Below are positions 17,700-25,080 of a stretch of 64,000 nt of DNA, in pieces. A program made the translations under genes and the position numbers. How positions within the stretch are numbered: the first letter of the stretch is position 1; each line of letters opens with the position of its first letter. The notes below the pieces were generated by a model. It did no database searches. It was not told the origin of the DNA and worked only from the letters and a program-made list of their open reading frames with translations. Origin of the DNA: DASSUW01 sp963774155 (GTDB lineage: Bacteria > Actinomycetota > Thermoleophilia > Solirubrobacterales > Solirubrobacteraceae); assembly GCA_963774155.1 (NCBI GenBank), contig CAVZDW010000005.1, positions 124,001 through 188,000 on the forward strand, read 5' to 3'.

Positions 17700-18371
17700 C
17701 TACACCAGCTCGCGCATCCGATTGGCGGCCGCGACCGCCTCGTCGCGCGACCGCGCGCCGAGCTTGCGGTAGAGGTTCTTGAGGTGCGAGCGCACGGTCT
17801 CGGGCGAGAGCACGAGCACGCGCGCGATGTCCTCGTTCGAGGCGCCGCCGGCGAGGAGGTCCAGCACCTCCCACTCGCGGTCGGTGAGCGGGCTGCGGAC
17901 CGGCCGCATGCCCATCCCGCCCGACGGCGCGGTGCGGTACTGGTTGACGAGGTGCATGGCCAGGCTGCGGGAGATCGCGGCCTCGCCTTCGAGCGAGCCG
18001 CGGAGCGCGCGGGGGAGGGCCTCGAGCTCCATGTCCTTGGACAGGAAGCCGCTGGCGCCGGCCCGCAGGCCGCGCATGCCGAGGTGGTCGTCGGCGCCGC
18101 CGGTGAGCAGGACGACGCGGATCGAGGAGTCCTGCTCGTAGATGCGGCGCGTGGCCTCGAGGCCGTCCATCTCCGGCATCATGTAGTCCATGACCACCAC
18201 GTCCGGCCGGTAGAAGAGCGCGAGCTCGACCGCCTCGCGACCGGTGGGGGCCTCGGCGATCACGGTCATGTTGTCGCGCTGCAGGGTGTCGCGGATCAGC
18301 CGGCGGACGAGCGGGTCGTCGTCGGCGATGAGGGCGCGGATGCGCGGGGCGTCGTCCGTGACGAGTTCCAT
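17700..18371 (-). CDS. Orphan LuxR-family response regulator
   Basis: 223 residues. Receiver with ADDD pair, VVVMDYMMPEMDG acceptor site, VLLTGG Thr and FLSKDMELE Lys, then LuxR helix-turn-helix near 155-215 (LTDREWEVLDLLAGGASNE). No kinase gene is adjacent on the same strand; it converges on the previous regulator with an 11-nt gap. A small open frame ends 1 nt before its ATG. Its partner kinase must lie elsewhere. Confidence 0.9.
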   Translation of the reverse strand: MELVTDDAPRIRALIADDDPLVRRLIRDTLQRDNMTVIAEAPTGREAVELALFYRPDVVVMDYMMPEMDGLEATRRIYEQDSSIRVVLLTGGADDHLGMRGLRAGASGFLSKDMELEALPRALRGSLEGEAAISRSLAMHLVNQYRTAPSGGMGMRPVRSPLTDREWEVLDLLAGGASNEDIARVLVLSPETVRSHLKNLYRKLGARSRDEAVAAANRMRELV

Positions 18372-18372
18372 G

Positions 18373-18558
18373 TCAGGCGGTCCGCTCGCGAGCGGCGCTC
18401 ATCCCGTGGCGGTTCGGCGAGATGCCGCCGGCCGGAGCCAGGAGGAGCGACTGCAACACGGTGGAGCGCATGCTCCGCGGTGCCTGCGGGCGGGTGCTCG
18501 GCGTCAGGACGGGCCGAGCGCGATTGGCGTGGAGGTTCGATGTGGGGGCCGGCTTCAT
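18373..18558 (-). CDS. Possible 61-residue leader peptide or small protein
   Basis: An open frame ends 1 nt before the response-regulator ATG. It reads MKPAPTSNLHANRARP and ends GGISPNRHGMSAARERTA. It is basic, with no membrane helix or known motif. It could be a small co-translated protein, or just the long 5' leader of the regulator message. The tight junction is the only support. Confidence 0.25.
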   Translation of the reverse strand: MKPAPTSNLHANRARPVLTPSTRPQAPRSMRSTVLQSLLLAPAGGISPNRHGMSAARERTA

Positions 18559-18615
18559 GGCCGGGACACTCGGTGGTGGCCCTTGCCGCCCGCTTGCTGC
18601 CCGGTTGGCGCGCCC

Positions 18616-18954
18616 TTAGGCCGGGCTTGGCGCCGTCGCGGGCGTCTCCAGCGCGCGCGGCACGAGCCGGCACGTGATGGCGCCGATGGCCACGCGCTCG
18701 GCGCGGCCGGGGACGAGGTCGCCCGCCGCCGCACGCTCGTCGCGTGGCGGGACCGGGAGCCCGAACAGCCGGTGGCCGAACTCCGAGGCGTTCATGCGCA
18801 GCGCGCGGCCGGCCTGCGGCCGCGTGAGCCGCCAGCCGGCGGCGATCAGCGTCGCGCCGTGCCACAGCTCCCAGCGCCAGCGGTGGAACGGCAGCCGCCC
18901 CGGCGGAAGCGGGTGCAGCGCGTAGCCGAACTGGAGACCTTCGACGATGGGCAC
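18616..18954 (-). CDS. Small conserved-looking protein, unknown function
   Basis: 112 residues from GTG 18954. Aromatic and basic N-terminus (FHRWRWELWHG) and a compact alpha/beta composition; no signal peptide or membrane helix. I do not recognise the family. Start supported by both a TACCCT box 8 nt upstream and a GGGAG just before GTG. Divergent from the ECF sigma gene. Confidence 0.5.
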   Translation of the reverse strand: MPIVEGLQFGYALHPLPPGRLPFHRWRWELWHGATLIAAGWRLTRPQAGRALRMNASEFGHRLFGLPVPPRDERAAAGDLVPGRAERVAIGAITCRLVPRALETPATAPSPA

Positions 18955-18962
18955 TCACTCCC

Positions 18963-18968
18963 AGGGTA
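18963..18968 (-). promoter_or_regulatory. -10 box (TACCCT) for the small protein
   Basis: TACCCT on the minus strand ends 8 nt before GTG 18954. It overlaps a plus-strand TAGATC (18967-18972) that may serve the sigma gene, so the two promoters share bases. Confidence 0.35.
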
Positions 18969-19011
18969 GATCCCCATGATGAGTTCCGGGAACCTCCGCC
19001 GTCATACGACC

Positions 19012-19953
19012 ATGACCCTCTCCAGCGACGACCAGACGACCTTCACGGAGCACGTCGAGCGCCACCGGGGCGAGCTCCGGCTCCACTGCTACCGCATGCT
19101 CGGCTCGTTCGACGAGGCCGAGGACCTCGTGCAGGAGACGTTCCTGCGCGCCTGGCGCCGGCGCGAGACCTATGCCGGCCGCTCGACCTTCCGCGCCTGG
19201 CTCTACCGCATCGCCACCAACGCCTGCCTGGACACGCTCGCCAAGCGCCCGCGCAAGGCGCAGGGCGACGAGATCCCGTGGCTCCAGCCCTATCCCGATG
19301 CGCTCATCGAGGCCATCCCGGCCCCCGAGGAGGAGCCCGACGCCGTCGTCGTCGCCAAGGAGACCGTCGAGCTGGCGTACCTCGTCGCCATCCAGCACCT
19401 GCCGCCGCAGACGCGTGCCGTGCTGGTCCTCCGCGACGTGCTCGGCTGGCCCGCCAAGGACACCGCCGAGCTGCTCGGCACCACCGTCGCCTCGGTCAAC
19501 AGCGCGCTCCAGCGGGCCCGCGCCGGCCTCAAGGAGCACCTGCCGGAGCGCCGGAACGAGTGGACCGGCGAGCCGACCGAGGCGCAGCGCGCGCTCCTCG
19601 ACCGCTACATCGAGGCCAGCGAGCGCGGTGACGCCCACGGCATCGCGGAGACCCTCAGCGAGGACGTCCGCTTCACGATGCCCCCGGAGCCCGGCGTCTG
19701 GCAGGGCCGCGACGCCGTGGTCGGTGGCTGGCTCGAGGGTGGCTTCGGCACCCACGAGTTCGGCACCTTCCGGTGCGTGCTCACGCGTGCCAACGGCCAG
19801 CCCGCCGTGGCCAACTACCTGCGCAAGCCGGGCGACGACGCGTACCGCGCGATGGCCCTCGACGTGCTGCGGATCGAGGACGGCGCGATCGCCGACATCA
19901 CCACGTTCGGAGGCGACGTCTTCGCGACGTTCGGGCTGGCGCCGGAGCTCTGA
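19012..19953 (+). CDS. ECF sigma factor of the TIGR02960 (SigJ-like) group with SnoaL-like C-terminal domain
   Basis: About 313 residues. Sigma2 at 10-75 (LRLHCYRMLGSFDEAEDLVQ, then FRAWLYRIATNACLD) binds -10 DNA and core polymerase; sigma4 at 120-175 (LPPQTRAVLVLRDVLGWPAK). The last 120 residues form a SnoaL/NTF2-like domain, which in this group sits on the sigma factor and controls it in place of an anti-sigma protein. The start is uncertain: ATG 19012 fits the family N-terminus, but in-frame ATGs at 18976 and 18979 lie behind a TAGATC box. A cupin-like gene overlaps its stop (TGATG). Confidence 0.88.
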   Translation: MTLSSDDQTTFTEHVERHRGELRLHCYRMLGSFDEAEDLVQETFLRAWRRRETYAGRSTFRAWLYRIATNACLDTLAKRPRKAQGDEIPWLQPYPDALIEAIPAPEEEPDAVVVAKETVELAYLVAIQHLPPQTRAVLVLRDVLGWPAKDTAELLGTTVASVNSALQRARAGLKEHLPERRNEWTGEPTEAQRALLDRYIEASERGDAHGIAETLSEDVRFTMPPEPGVWQGRDAVVGGWLEGGFGTHEFGTFRCVLTRANGQPAVANYLRKPGDDAYRAMALDVLRIEDGAIADITTFGGDVFATFGLAPEL

Positions 19954-20195
19954 TGCCGTTCGCCGTGCGCGTGGTCGCGGTCCCGCCGGGCCGCGCCCGC
20001 GCCTACGACGCGGCCGAGTGGCGCGACGCGCTCGTCCTCGTCGCCCGCGGCGAGATCGAGCTCGAGGGAGTGGGCGGGGGCCGCGAGCGCTTCCGGCGCG
20101 GCGCCGTCCTCTCACTCGACGGGCTCCCGCTGCGGGCGCTGCACAACCACGGCGCGCATCCCGCCTCGCTCGTCGCCCTGTCACGACGGCGCTGA
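19953..20195 (+). CDS. Small cupin-like protein coupled to the sigma factor
   Basis: 80 residues; ATG overlaps the sigma-factor stop by one base, so translation is coupled. A short beta-rich chain with the cupin half-barrel pattern (LVLVARGEIELEG, RRGAVLSLDGLPLRALHNHG). Too small for a full enzyme; probably a ligand-binding partner of the sigma factor. Its tail overlaps the convergent MFS gene by 15 nt. Confidence 0.65.
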   Translation: MPFAVRVVAVPPGRARAYDAAEWRDALVLVARGEIELEGVGGGRERFRRGAVLSLDGLPLRALHNHGAHPASLVALSRRR

Positions 20196-21419
20196 GACGT
20201 CGGCGCGGGCGTTCTGCCGCCGGGAGAGCACGAGGAACGGCAGCGCGAGCGCCGAGATCCCGGCCCCCAGCAGGTACGACGGGCCGTAGCCCCAGACGTC
20301 CGCGGCGCGGCCGAGCACCGGCTGCGCCCACACCCCGCCGCTCGAGGCGATCAGCGAGTCGAACGAGAGGATCGTCGCCCGTTGCTGCGACGGGATCAGC
20401 CCGTTCAGGTAGGTCTGACGGATCGGCGTGGAGGCCGCCCAGAGCAGCGACCACACGACGGTCAGGCCGATCACCGGCCAGAAGCTCTCGACCAGCCCGA
20501 TGAGCACGAGCGCCAGGGTGCTGACGAGCGCGGTCGCGATCAGTGCCGACGTGCGGCGGTGGAACAGCCCGCGGATGCGCGGAGCCGCGAAGCCGCCGAG
20601 GATCTGCGCGCCGGCGGCGATCGCGGCTACGAGGCCGGCGATCTGGTAGGCCTGCGGGTCGCCGTAGAGCTCGAGCAGGTAGGGCTGCAGCGCGTAGAAG
20701 CCGTAGACGCTGACGCCCGCGACGAACATGGACTCGACCATCAGCCACTTGACGGCCGGCACGCGCCAGCCGTACTCGATCGACTCTCCGGCGATCCGGC
20801 GCATCTCGGCGAGCGGCCTGCCGCCCTTCTCGGGGGTGAAGCCGACGTCGTGCATGAGCCGGAACGCGACCGCGAACATCACGAGCAGGATCGCTCCGCG
20901 CAGCACGAACGGGACGCCGAGGCTCGTCTGCGCGGCGATGAAGCCGCCCGCCACCGACCCGATGAGCATGGCCGCGCCGCCGACCATCTGGCCGCGCCCG
21001 AACACCGGCTCCATCTCGCCCGTGTAGCCCGTGGCGACCAGCGCGTCGACCAGCCACGCCTCGACGGCGCCGGAGAAGAACGTGAACCCGAGCCCGAGCA
21101 GCATCGACGCGATCGCCCACAGCCAGAACGCCGCCTCGATCTGCCACAGCAGCACGTAGAGGAGCGTCGAGGCCATCAGCGTGACGGTGCCCAGCAGATA
21201 CGAGACGCGGCGCCCGATCGTGTCGGCGACGATGCCGGTCGGCACCTCGAAGACCACCATCCCGGCCGTGAAGAACGCGTTGGCGGCGAACGCCTCCAGG
21301 TTCGAGAGCCCGGCGTCGAGCAGGAAGATCGTGTTGATCCCCCAGATCAGCGATGCGGCCAGGGTGTTCCCCAGCAGCAGGATGAGGTAGGTGCGCTGGA
21401 TCGAGCGGGGCGTCGCCAT
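20181..21419 (-). CDS. MFS transporter
   Basis: 412 residues, 12 predicted helices in two bundles; motif A-like GIVADTIGRRVSYLLG after helix 2. Resembles drug-efflux members of the major facilitator superfamily; proton-driven export is likely but the substrate is unknown. ATG 21419 lies 21 nt from the divergent deaminase start, so the two promoters must overlap. Confidence 0.85.
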   Translation of the reverse strand: MATPRSIQRTYLILLLGNTLAASLIWGINTIFLLDAGLSNLEAFAANAFFTAGMVVFEVPTGIVADTIGRRVSYLLGTVTLMASTLLYVLLWQIEAAFWLWAIASMLLGLGFTFFSGAVEAWLVDALVATGYTGEMEPVFGRGQMVGGAAMLIGSVAGGFIAAQTSLGVPFVLRGAILLVMFAVAFRLMHDVGFTPEKGGRPLAEMRRIAGESIEYGWRVPAVKWLMVESMFVAGVSVYGFYALQPYLLELYGDPQAYQIAGLVAAIAAGAQILGGFAAPRIRGLFHRRTSALIATALVSTLALVLIGLVESFWPVIGLTVVWSLLWAASTPIRQTYLNGLIPSQQRATILSFDSLIASSGGVWAQPVLGRAADVWGYGPSYLLGAGISALALPFLVLSRRQNARADVSAPS

Positions 21420-21426
21420 GGCTCTA

Positions 21427-21432
21427 TACGAT
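21427..21432 (+). promoter_or_regulatory. Leaderless -10 box (TACGAT) for the cytosine-deaminase-like gene
   Basis: TACGAT ends 8 nt before ATG 21441 with no ribosome binding site; the complementary strand holds TATAGA close to the divergent MFS start. Confidence 0.45.
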
Positions 21433-21440
21433 CGCGCTCA

Positions 21441-21887
21441 ATGGCGATGGACCACCACGCGATGCTCGCGGTGGCGCTCGAAGAGGCGCGCGCCGGCATG
21501 GAGGAGGGCGGCGTGCCGATCGGCGGGGCGCTGTTCGCCGCGGACGGCGAGCTGCTCGGGCGCGGCCACAACCAGCGCGTGCAGAAGGACGACCCGTCGG
21601 CCCACGGCGAGACCGAGGCGTTCCGCAACGCGGGCCGGCGGCGCTCCTACCGCGACACGGTCATGGTCACCACGCTGGCTCCGTGCTGGTACTGCAGCGG
21701 GCTGATCCGCCAGTTCGGGATCGGGACGGTGATCGTGGGGGAGTCGCGCACCTTCTCGGGCGGGATCGAGTGGCTGCGGGAGAACGGGGTCGAGGTCGTC
21801 GACCTCGACTCGGCGGAGTGCGCGGACCTGCTGGGGGCGTTCATCGAGCGCCATCCCGAGGTCTGGAACGAGGACATCGGGGAGTAG
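21441..21887 (+). CDS. Fungal-type (FCY1-like) cytosine/nucleoside deaminase
   Basis: 148 residues. Zinc site is complete: HGETEAF (His ligand, catalytic Glu) and TLAPCWYCSGLIRQFGI (two Cys ligands). The whole chain follows yeast cytosine deaminase Fcy1 rather than TadA or CodA: EEGGVPIGGALF, GRGHNQRVQK, VIVGESRTFSGG and the C-terminal AFIERHPEVWNEDIGE match from memory of that family. Predicted to convert cytosine to uracil for pyrimidine salvage, in the cytoplasm, as a dimer. In-frame ATG 21447 is an alternative start. Confidence 0.85.
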   Translation: MAMDHHAMLAVALEEARAGMEEGGVPIGGALFAADGELLGRGHNQRVQKDDPSAHGETEAFRNAGRRRSYRDTVMVTTLAPCWYCSGLIRQFGIGTVIVGESRTFSGGIEWLRENGVEVVDLDSAECADLLGAFIERHPEVWNEDIGE

Positions 21888-21888
21888 C

Positions 21889-22389
21889 GTGCGCCGGCCT
21901 GCGGCCGCCGTCGGCAGCGCGCTCTTCTTCGCGGCGGCGCCCGCCGTGGTGGCGGGCGTGCTGCCGTTCGCGTTGACGGGATGGGAGGTGGAGGCCGAGT
22001 GGTGGCCGCCGGTGCGGGTGCTCGGCGCGCTGCTGCTGGTGGCCGCCGCCGGGATACTCGTCCAGGCCTTCGCGCGCTTCGTGCTCGAGGGCCTGGGGAC
22101 GCCCGCGCCGATCGCGCCGACCGAGCACCTGGTGGTCGGCGGGCTCTACCGCCACGTCCGCAACGTCATGTACATCGCGGTCACGGCGGCGATCGTGGGG
22201 CAGGCCCTGATCCTGGGGAGCGTCGTCCTGCTGGTCTACGCGGCGATCATCTGGGCCGTGATGGCCGCGTTCGTCCGGTTCTACGAGGAGCCGACGCTGG
22301 CCAGCCGGCACGGCGCGCAGTACGAGGAGTACCGGCGCGCCGTCCCGGCGTGGATCCCGCGGATCAGCGGACGACGACCGCCCAGCTGA
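21889..22389 (+). CDS. Isoprenylcysteine carboxyl methyltransferase-like membrane protein
   Basis: 166 residues from GTG 21889, which follows the deaminase stop by 1 nt with GGGGAG as ribosome binding site, so one operon. Four or five transmembrane helices and the ICMT/PEMT motif LVVGGLYRHVRNVMYIAV with a C-terminal EEPTLASRHGAQYEEYRRAV block, which in the family binds SAM and the substrate. Small-molecule methyltransferase in the membrane; substrate unknown. Its end overlaps the convergent propeller gene by 26 nt. Confidence 0.8.
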   Translation: MRRPAAAVGSALFFAAAPAVVAGVLPFALTGWEVEAEWWPPVRVLGALLLVAAAGILVQAFARFVLEGLGTPAPIAPTEHLVVGGLYRHVRNVMYIAVTAAIVGQALILGSVVLLVYAAIIWAVMAAFVRFYEEPTLASRHGAQYEEYRRAVPAWIPRISGRRPPS

Positions 22390-23668
22390 TCACCTTCGCG
22401 TCGAGGCCCTTGCCGACGCCGTCCGTGATGCGGACGGTGACCTTGCGGGTGCCCCGCTTGCTGTAGGTGTGCTTGCCGCGGACGGCGAAGGAGCCGTCGG
22501 CCCGGCGCTGGACGGTGCCGTACGAGCGGTCGCCGTCGCCCCAGTTGATCGAGACGTCGTAGTCGCTCGGGCGGGCGTCGGGATCGCCGTCGGTGAACGT
22601 CGCGACCGTGGCGTTGACCGAGCGGTCCTCGCGCGCCTCGAACGTCGTGCCGGCGGCGCTGACCGGGTAGTCGAGCCGGAGGTCGAGCCGGGAGACCTTG
22701 CCGTCGCTGCCCTGGCCGACCCACAGCGCGCCGTCGGGCGCGGAGATCACGCGGTCGTTGAAGCCGCCGGGGATGCGGTAGGCCTTGGTGAACGTGCCGT
22801 CGAAGGTCATGCGCGAGACGACGCCGCTCATGAACTCGGAGATGTACAGCGCGCCGTCGACGCCCTTGACCATCGAGAGGGGGTCGGCGTTCTCGCGCGG
22901 GAGCGCGAACTCGCCGGTGAACTCGCCCGCCGTGGTCATGCGGGAGATGACGTTGTCGTTGCGCTCGGCCACGTAGAGGGCGCCGTCGGGGCCGGGGACG
23001 ATGGCGCCGGGCAGCGGGTCGTCGCCGGGCACGTCGTACTCGGTGATCTCGCCCGCCGTCGTGATGCGGCCGACCTTGCCGGTGACGGCCTCGCTGAAGT
23101 AGAGCGCGCCGTCGGGGCCGGCGGTGATGTCGCCGGCGAACCCGCCGGTCGTCGGGAGCGGGTACTCGGTGATGTCGCCGTCGACCGTGATGCGGCCGAT
23201 CTCGTCGTCACGGCCCTCGGTGAACCAGATCGCCCCGTCGGGGCCGGCGGTGATGGAGATCGGGAAGGAGTCGGCGTCGAGCGGGTAGGCGACGGAGCTG
23301 CCGTCGGTCTCGACGCGGTGGATGGCGTCGCCGCTCGCGTCGGCGACCCAGAGCGAGCCGTCGGCCACGGTGATGGCGCCCGGCTGCTGGCCGAGCTCGT
23401 ACGACTTGATCTTGCCGCTCGGGGCGATCCGCCAGATGCGGCCGAGGCTGCTGTCCGTGACCCACGTGGCCCCGTCGGGACCGACCGTCATGTCGTTGGG
23501 CAGGGCGAACTCGGCGGGGAGCGTGTAGGTCGTCAGCCGCTGGGAGGCGTTCGCGCTCGACGTCACCAGACCGGCGACGAGGAGGGCGAGGAGCGCGACG
23601 ACGACCTTGGGGAGGAGGGGGAGGTTGCGCATGCAAGGACTGTGCGGCAGGCTCGTGCGATCTCGCAT
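22364..23668 (-). CDS. Secreted Vgb/SMP-30-like beta-propeller with C-terminal PKD-like domain
   Basis: About 434 residues. Signal peptide VVVALLALLVAGLVTSSANA, then six or seven blades with the Vgb/NHL pattern (ITAGPDGAIWFTEG, GKVGRITTAGEITEY), then a PKD-like module (INWGDGDRSYGTVQRR, KHTYSKRGTRKVTV). Virginiamycin B lyases share this propeller but the exported form with a PKD tail is more likely a surface binding protein; lyase catalytic residues cannot be confirmed. ATG 23668 has AGGGA at good spacing; ATG 23632 lacks a ribosome binding site but gives a more typical signal peptide. Confidence 0.75.
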   Translation of the reverse strand: MRDRTSLPHSPCMRNLPLLPKVVVALLALLVAGLVTSSANASQRLTTYTLPAEFALPNDMTVGPDGATWVTDSSLGRIWRIAPSGKIKSYELGQQPGAITVADGSLWVADASGDAIHRVETDGSSVAYPLDADSFPISITAGPDGAIWFTEGRDDEIGRITVDGDITEYPLPTTGGFAGDITAGPDGALYFSEAVTGKVGRITTAGEITEYDVPGDDPLPGAIVPGPDGALYVAERNDNVISRMTTAGEFTGEFALPRENADPLSMVKGVDGALYISEFMSGVVSRMTFDGTFTKAYRIPGGFNDRVISAPDGALWVGQGSDGKVSRLDLRLDYPVSAAGTTFEAREDRSVNATVATFTDGDPDARPSDYDVSINWGDGDRSYGTVQRRADGSFAVRGKHTYSKRGTRKVTVRITDGVGKGLDAKVISWAVVVR

Positions 23669-23695
23669 CGGGGGTTTCCCTGGTAGAACCGCGGC

Positions 23696-24121
23696 ATGGA
23701 GGCGATCGTCCTCTGCGGCGTCCAGGGCAGCGGCAAGACCACCCTGTACCGCGACCGCTTCCTCGACACCCACGTGCACGTCAGCCTCGACCTGCTGCAC
23801 AGCCGCGCGCGCGAGGCGGCGCTCGTCGCCGAGTGCCTCGAGGCGGGACGGCCGTTCGTGGTCGACAACACGAACCCGACGGCCGCCGACCGCGCCCGCT
23901 ACGTCGACCCGGCGCGGCTCGCCTCCTTCAAGGTGGTCGCCTACCTGGTCGAGGGCGACTGGGCGTCCGAGCACGTCGGCCCGGCGAAGGCCGCCGCGAC
24001 GGCACGGCGCTTCGTCCGGCCGGTGCCGGAGGAGGGCTTCGACGAGCTCTGGCACGCCACCTCACGCCCGGGCGGCGGCTGGCGCGTCGAGCCGCTGCTG
24101 ACTACGCCTCCGCTGTTCTGA
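23696..24121 (+). CDS. P-loop kinase (AAA_33/polynucleotide-kinase-like)
   Basis: 141 residues. Walker A GVQGSGKTT at 9-17, a conserved Asp in HVSLDLLHSRAREA, and the family hallmark VVDNTNPTAADRARYV as in the kinase part of polynucleotide kinase and Zeta-toxin-like small-molecule kinases. Phosphorylates an unknown substrate in the cytoplasm. TAGAAC ends 6 nt before ATG, a near-match to the leaderless box. 3' end overlaps the convergent reductase by 20 nt. Confidence 0.8.
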   Translation: MEAIVLCGVQGSGKTTLYRDRFLDTHVHVSLDLLHSRAREAALVAECLEAGRPFVVDNTNPTAADRARYVDPARLASFKVVAYLVEGDWASEHVGPAKAAATARRFVRPVPEEGFDELWHATSRPGGGWRVEPLLTTPPLF

Positions 24122-25058
24122 GCACCGGCTCCAGCGTCTCGTCGATCGCCCGCAGCGTGTCGTCGGTCAGCGTCACGGCGGCCGCCGCGGCGTTCTCGTG
24201 CACCTGCTCGGGCCGGGTCGCGCCGATGATGGCCGCCGCCACGTTGGGCTGCCGCAGCACCCACGCGAGCGCGAGCTGGGACATCGTCAGCCCCGCCTCG
24301 TCGGCGATCGGCCGCAGGCGCTGGACCGCCTCGAGCAGGTCGTCGGCGAGCCACTGCTTGATGAAGCGGTTCATCTCGCTCGACTTCGCGCGCGAGTCGG
24401 CGGGCGGCGGCTCGCCCGGCTGGTACTTGCCGGTGAGCACGCCCTGGGCGAGCGGCGACCAGACGATCTGCGAGATCCCGTTGCGCTCGCACAGCGGGAT
24501 GACCTCGGCCTCCGGCCCGCGCCAGAGCGCCGAGTACTGCGGCTGGCTGGAGACGAACTTGGCCACGCCGGGCAGGTCGAGCGCCTCCTGGATGCGCTCC
24601 ACCGGCCACTCGCTGAAGCCGATGTAGCGCGCCTTGCCGGCCTCGACCACCTCGGTGAGCGCCGCCATCGTCTCCTCGAGCTCGACGTCGTCGTCGTAGC
24701 GATGGCACTGGTAGAGATCGACGTAGTCGGTCTGCAGGCGCTCGAGCGAGGCGTCGATCTGCTTGAGGATCTGCCCGCGTGAGAGGCCGCGGTCGCGCGC
24801 CGACATCGGGAAGTAGACCTTCGTGGCCAGCGTGTACGAGTCGCGCGGGTATCCGCTGAGGATCTCGCCCCAGGCCGTCTCCGCCGCGCCGCGTCCGTAG
24901 ACGTTCGCGGTGTCGAAGAACGTGATGCCGGCGTCGAACGCCGCGCGCGTGCAGGCCTCGGTCTGCTCGCGCCCGACGCCGCCCGAGTAGGTCAGCCACG
25001 AGCCGAGCGCGATGACCGAGACCTCGATGTCGGAATCTCCGAGACGTCGTTGCTCCAT
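24102..25058 (-). CDS. Aldo/keto reductase
   Basis: 318 residues, TIM barrel. Catalytic tetrad parts visible: Asp in FFDTANVYGRG, Tyr in the same motif, Lys in LATKVYFP, His in YQCHRYDDD. NADPH site RPEQVHENAAA near the C-terminus. Resembles the voltage-gated potassium-channel beta-subunit/YghZ group that reduces aldehydes and ketones. Ribosome binding site GAGG 8-9 nt before ATG 25058. Confidence 0.9.
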   Translation of the reverse strand: MEQRRLGDSDIEVSVIALGSWLTYSGGVGREQTEACTRAAFDAGITFFDTANVYGRGAAETAWGEILSGYPRDSYTLATKVYFPMSARDRGLSRGQILKQIDASLERLQTDYVDLYQCHRYDDDVELEETMAALTEVVEAGKARYIGFSEWPVERIQEALDLPGVAKFVSSQPQYSALWRGPEAEVIPLCERNGISQIVWSPLAQGVLTGKYQPGEPPPADSRAKSSEMNRFIKQWLADDLLEAVQRLRPIADEAGLTMSQLALAWVLRQPNVAAAIIGATRPEQVHENAAAAAVTLTDDTLRAIDETLEPVLRTAEA

Positions 25059-25080
25059 GCCCGCATCCTCGCACCTCGCG

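Noticed and set aside
18983..19005. ECF-type promoter (GGAAC plus CGTC) before the sigma gene
   Set aside because: The two elements are only about 6 nt apart instead of 15-17, so the match is chance.
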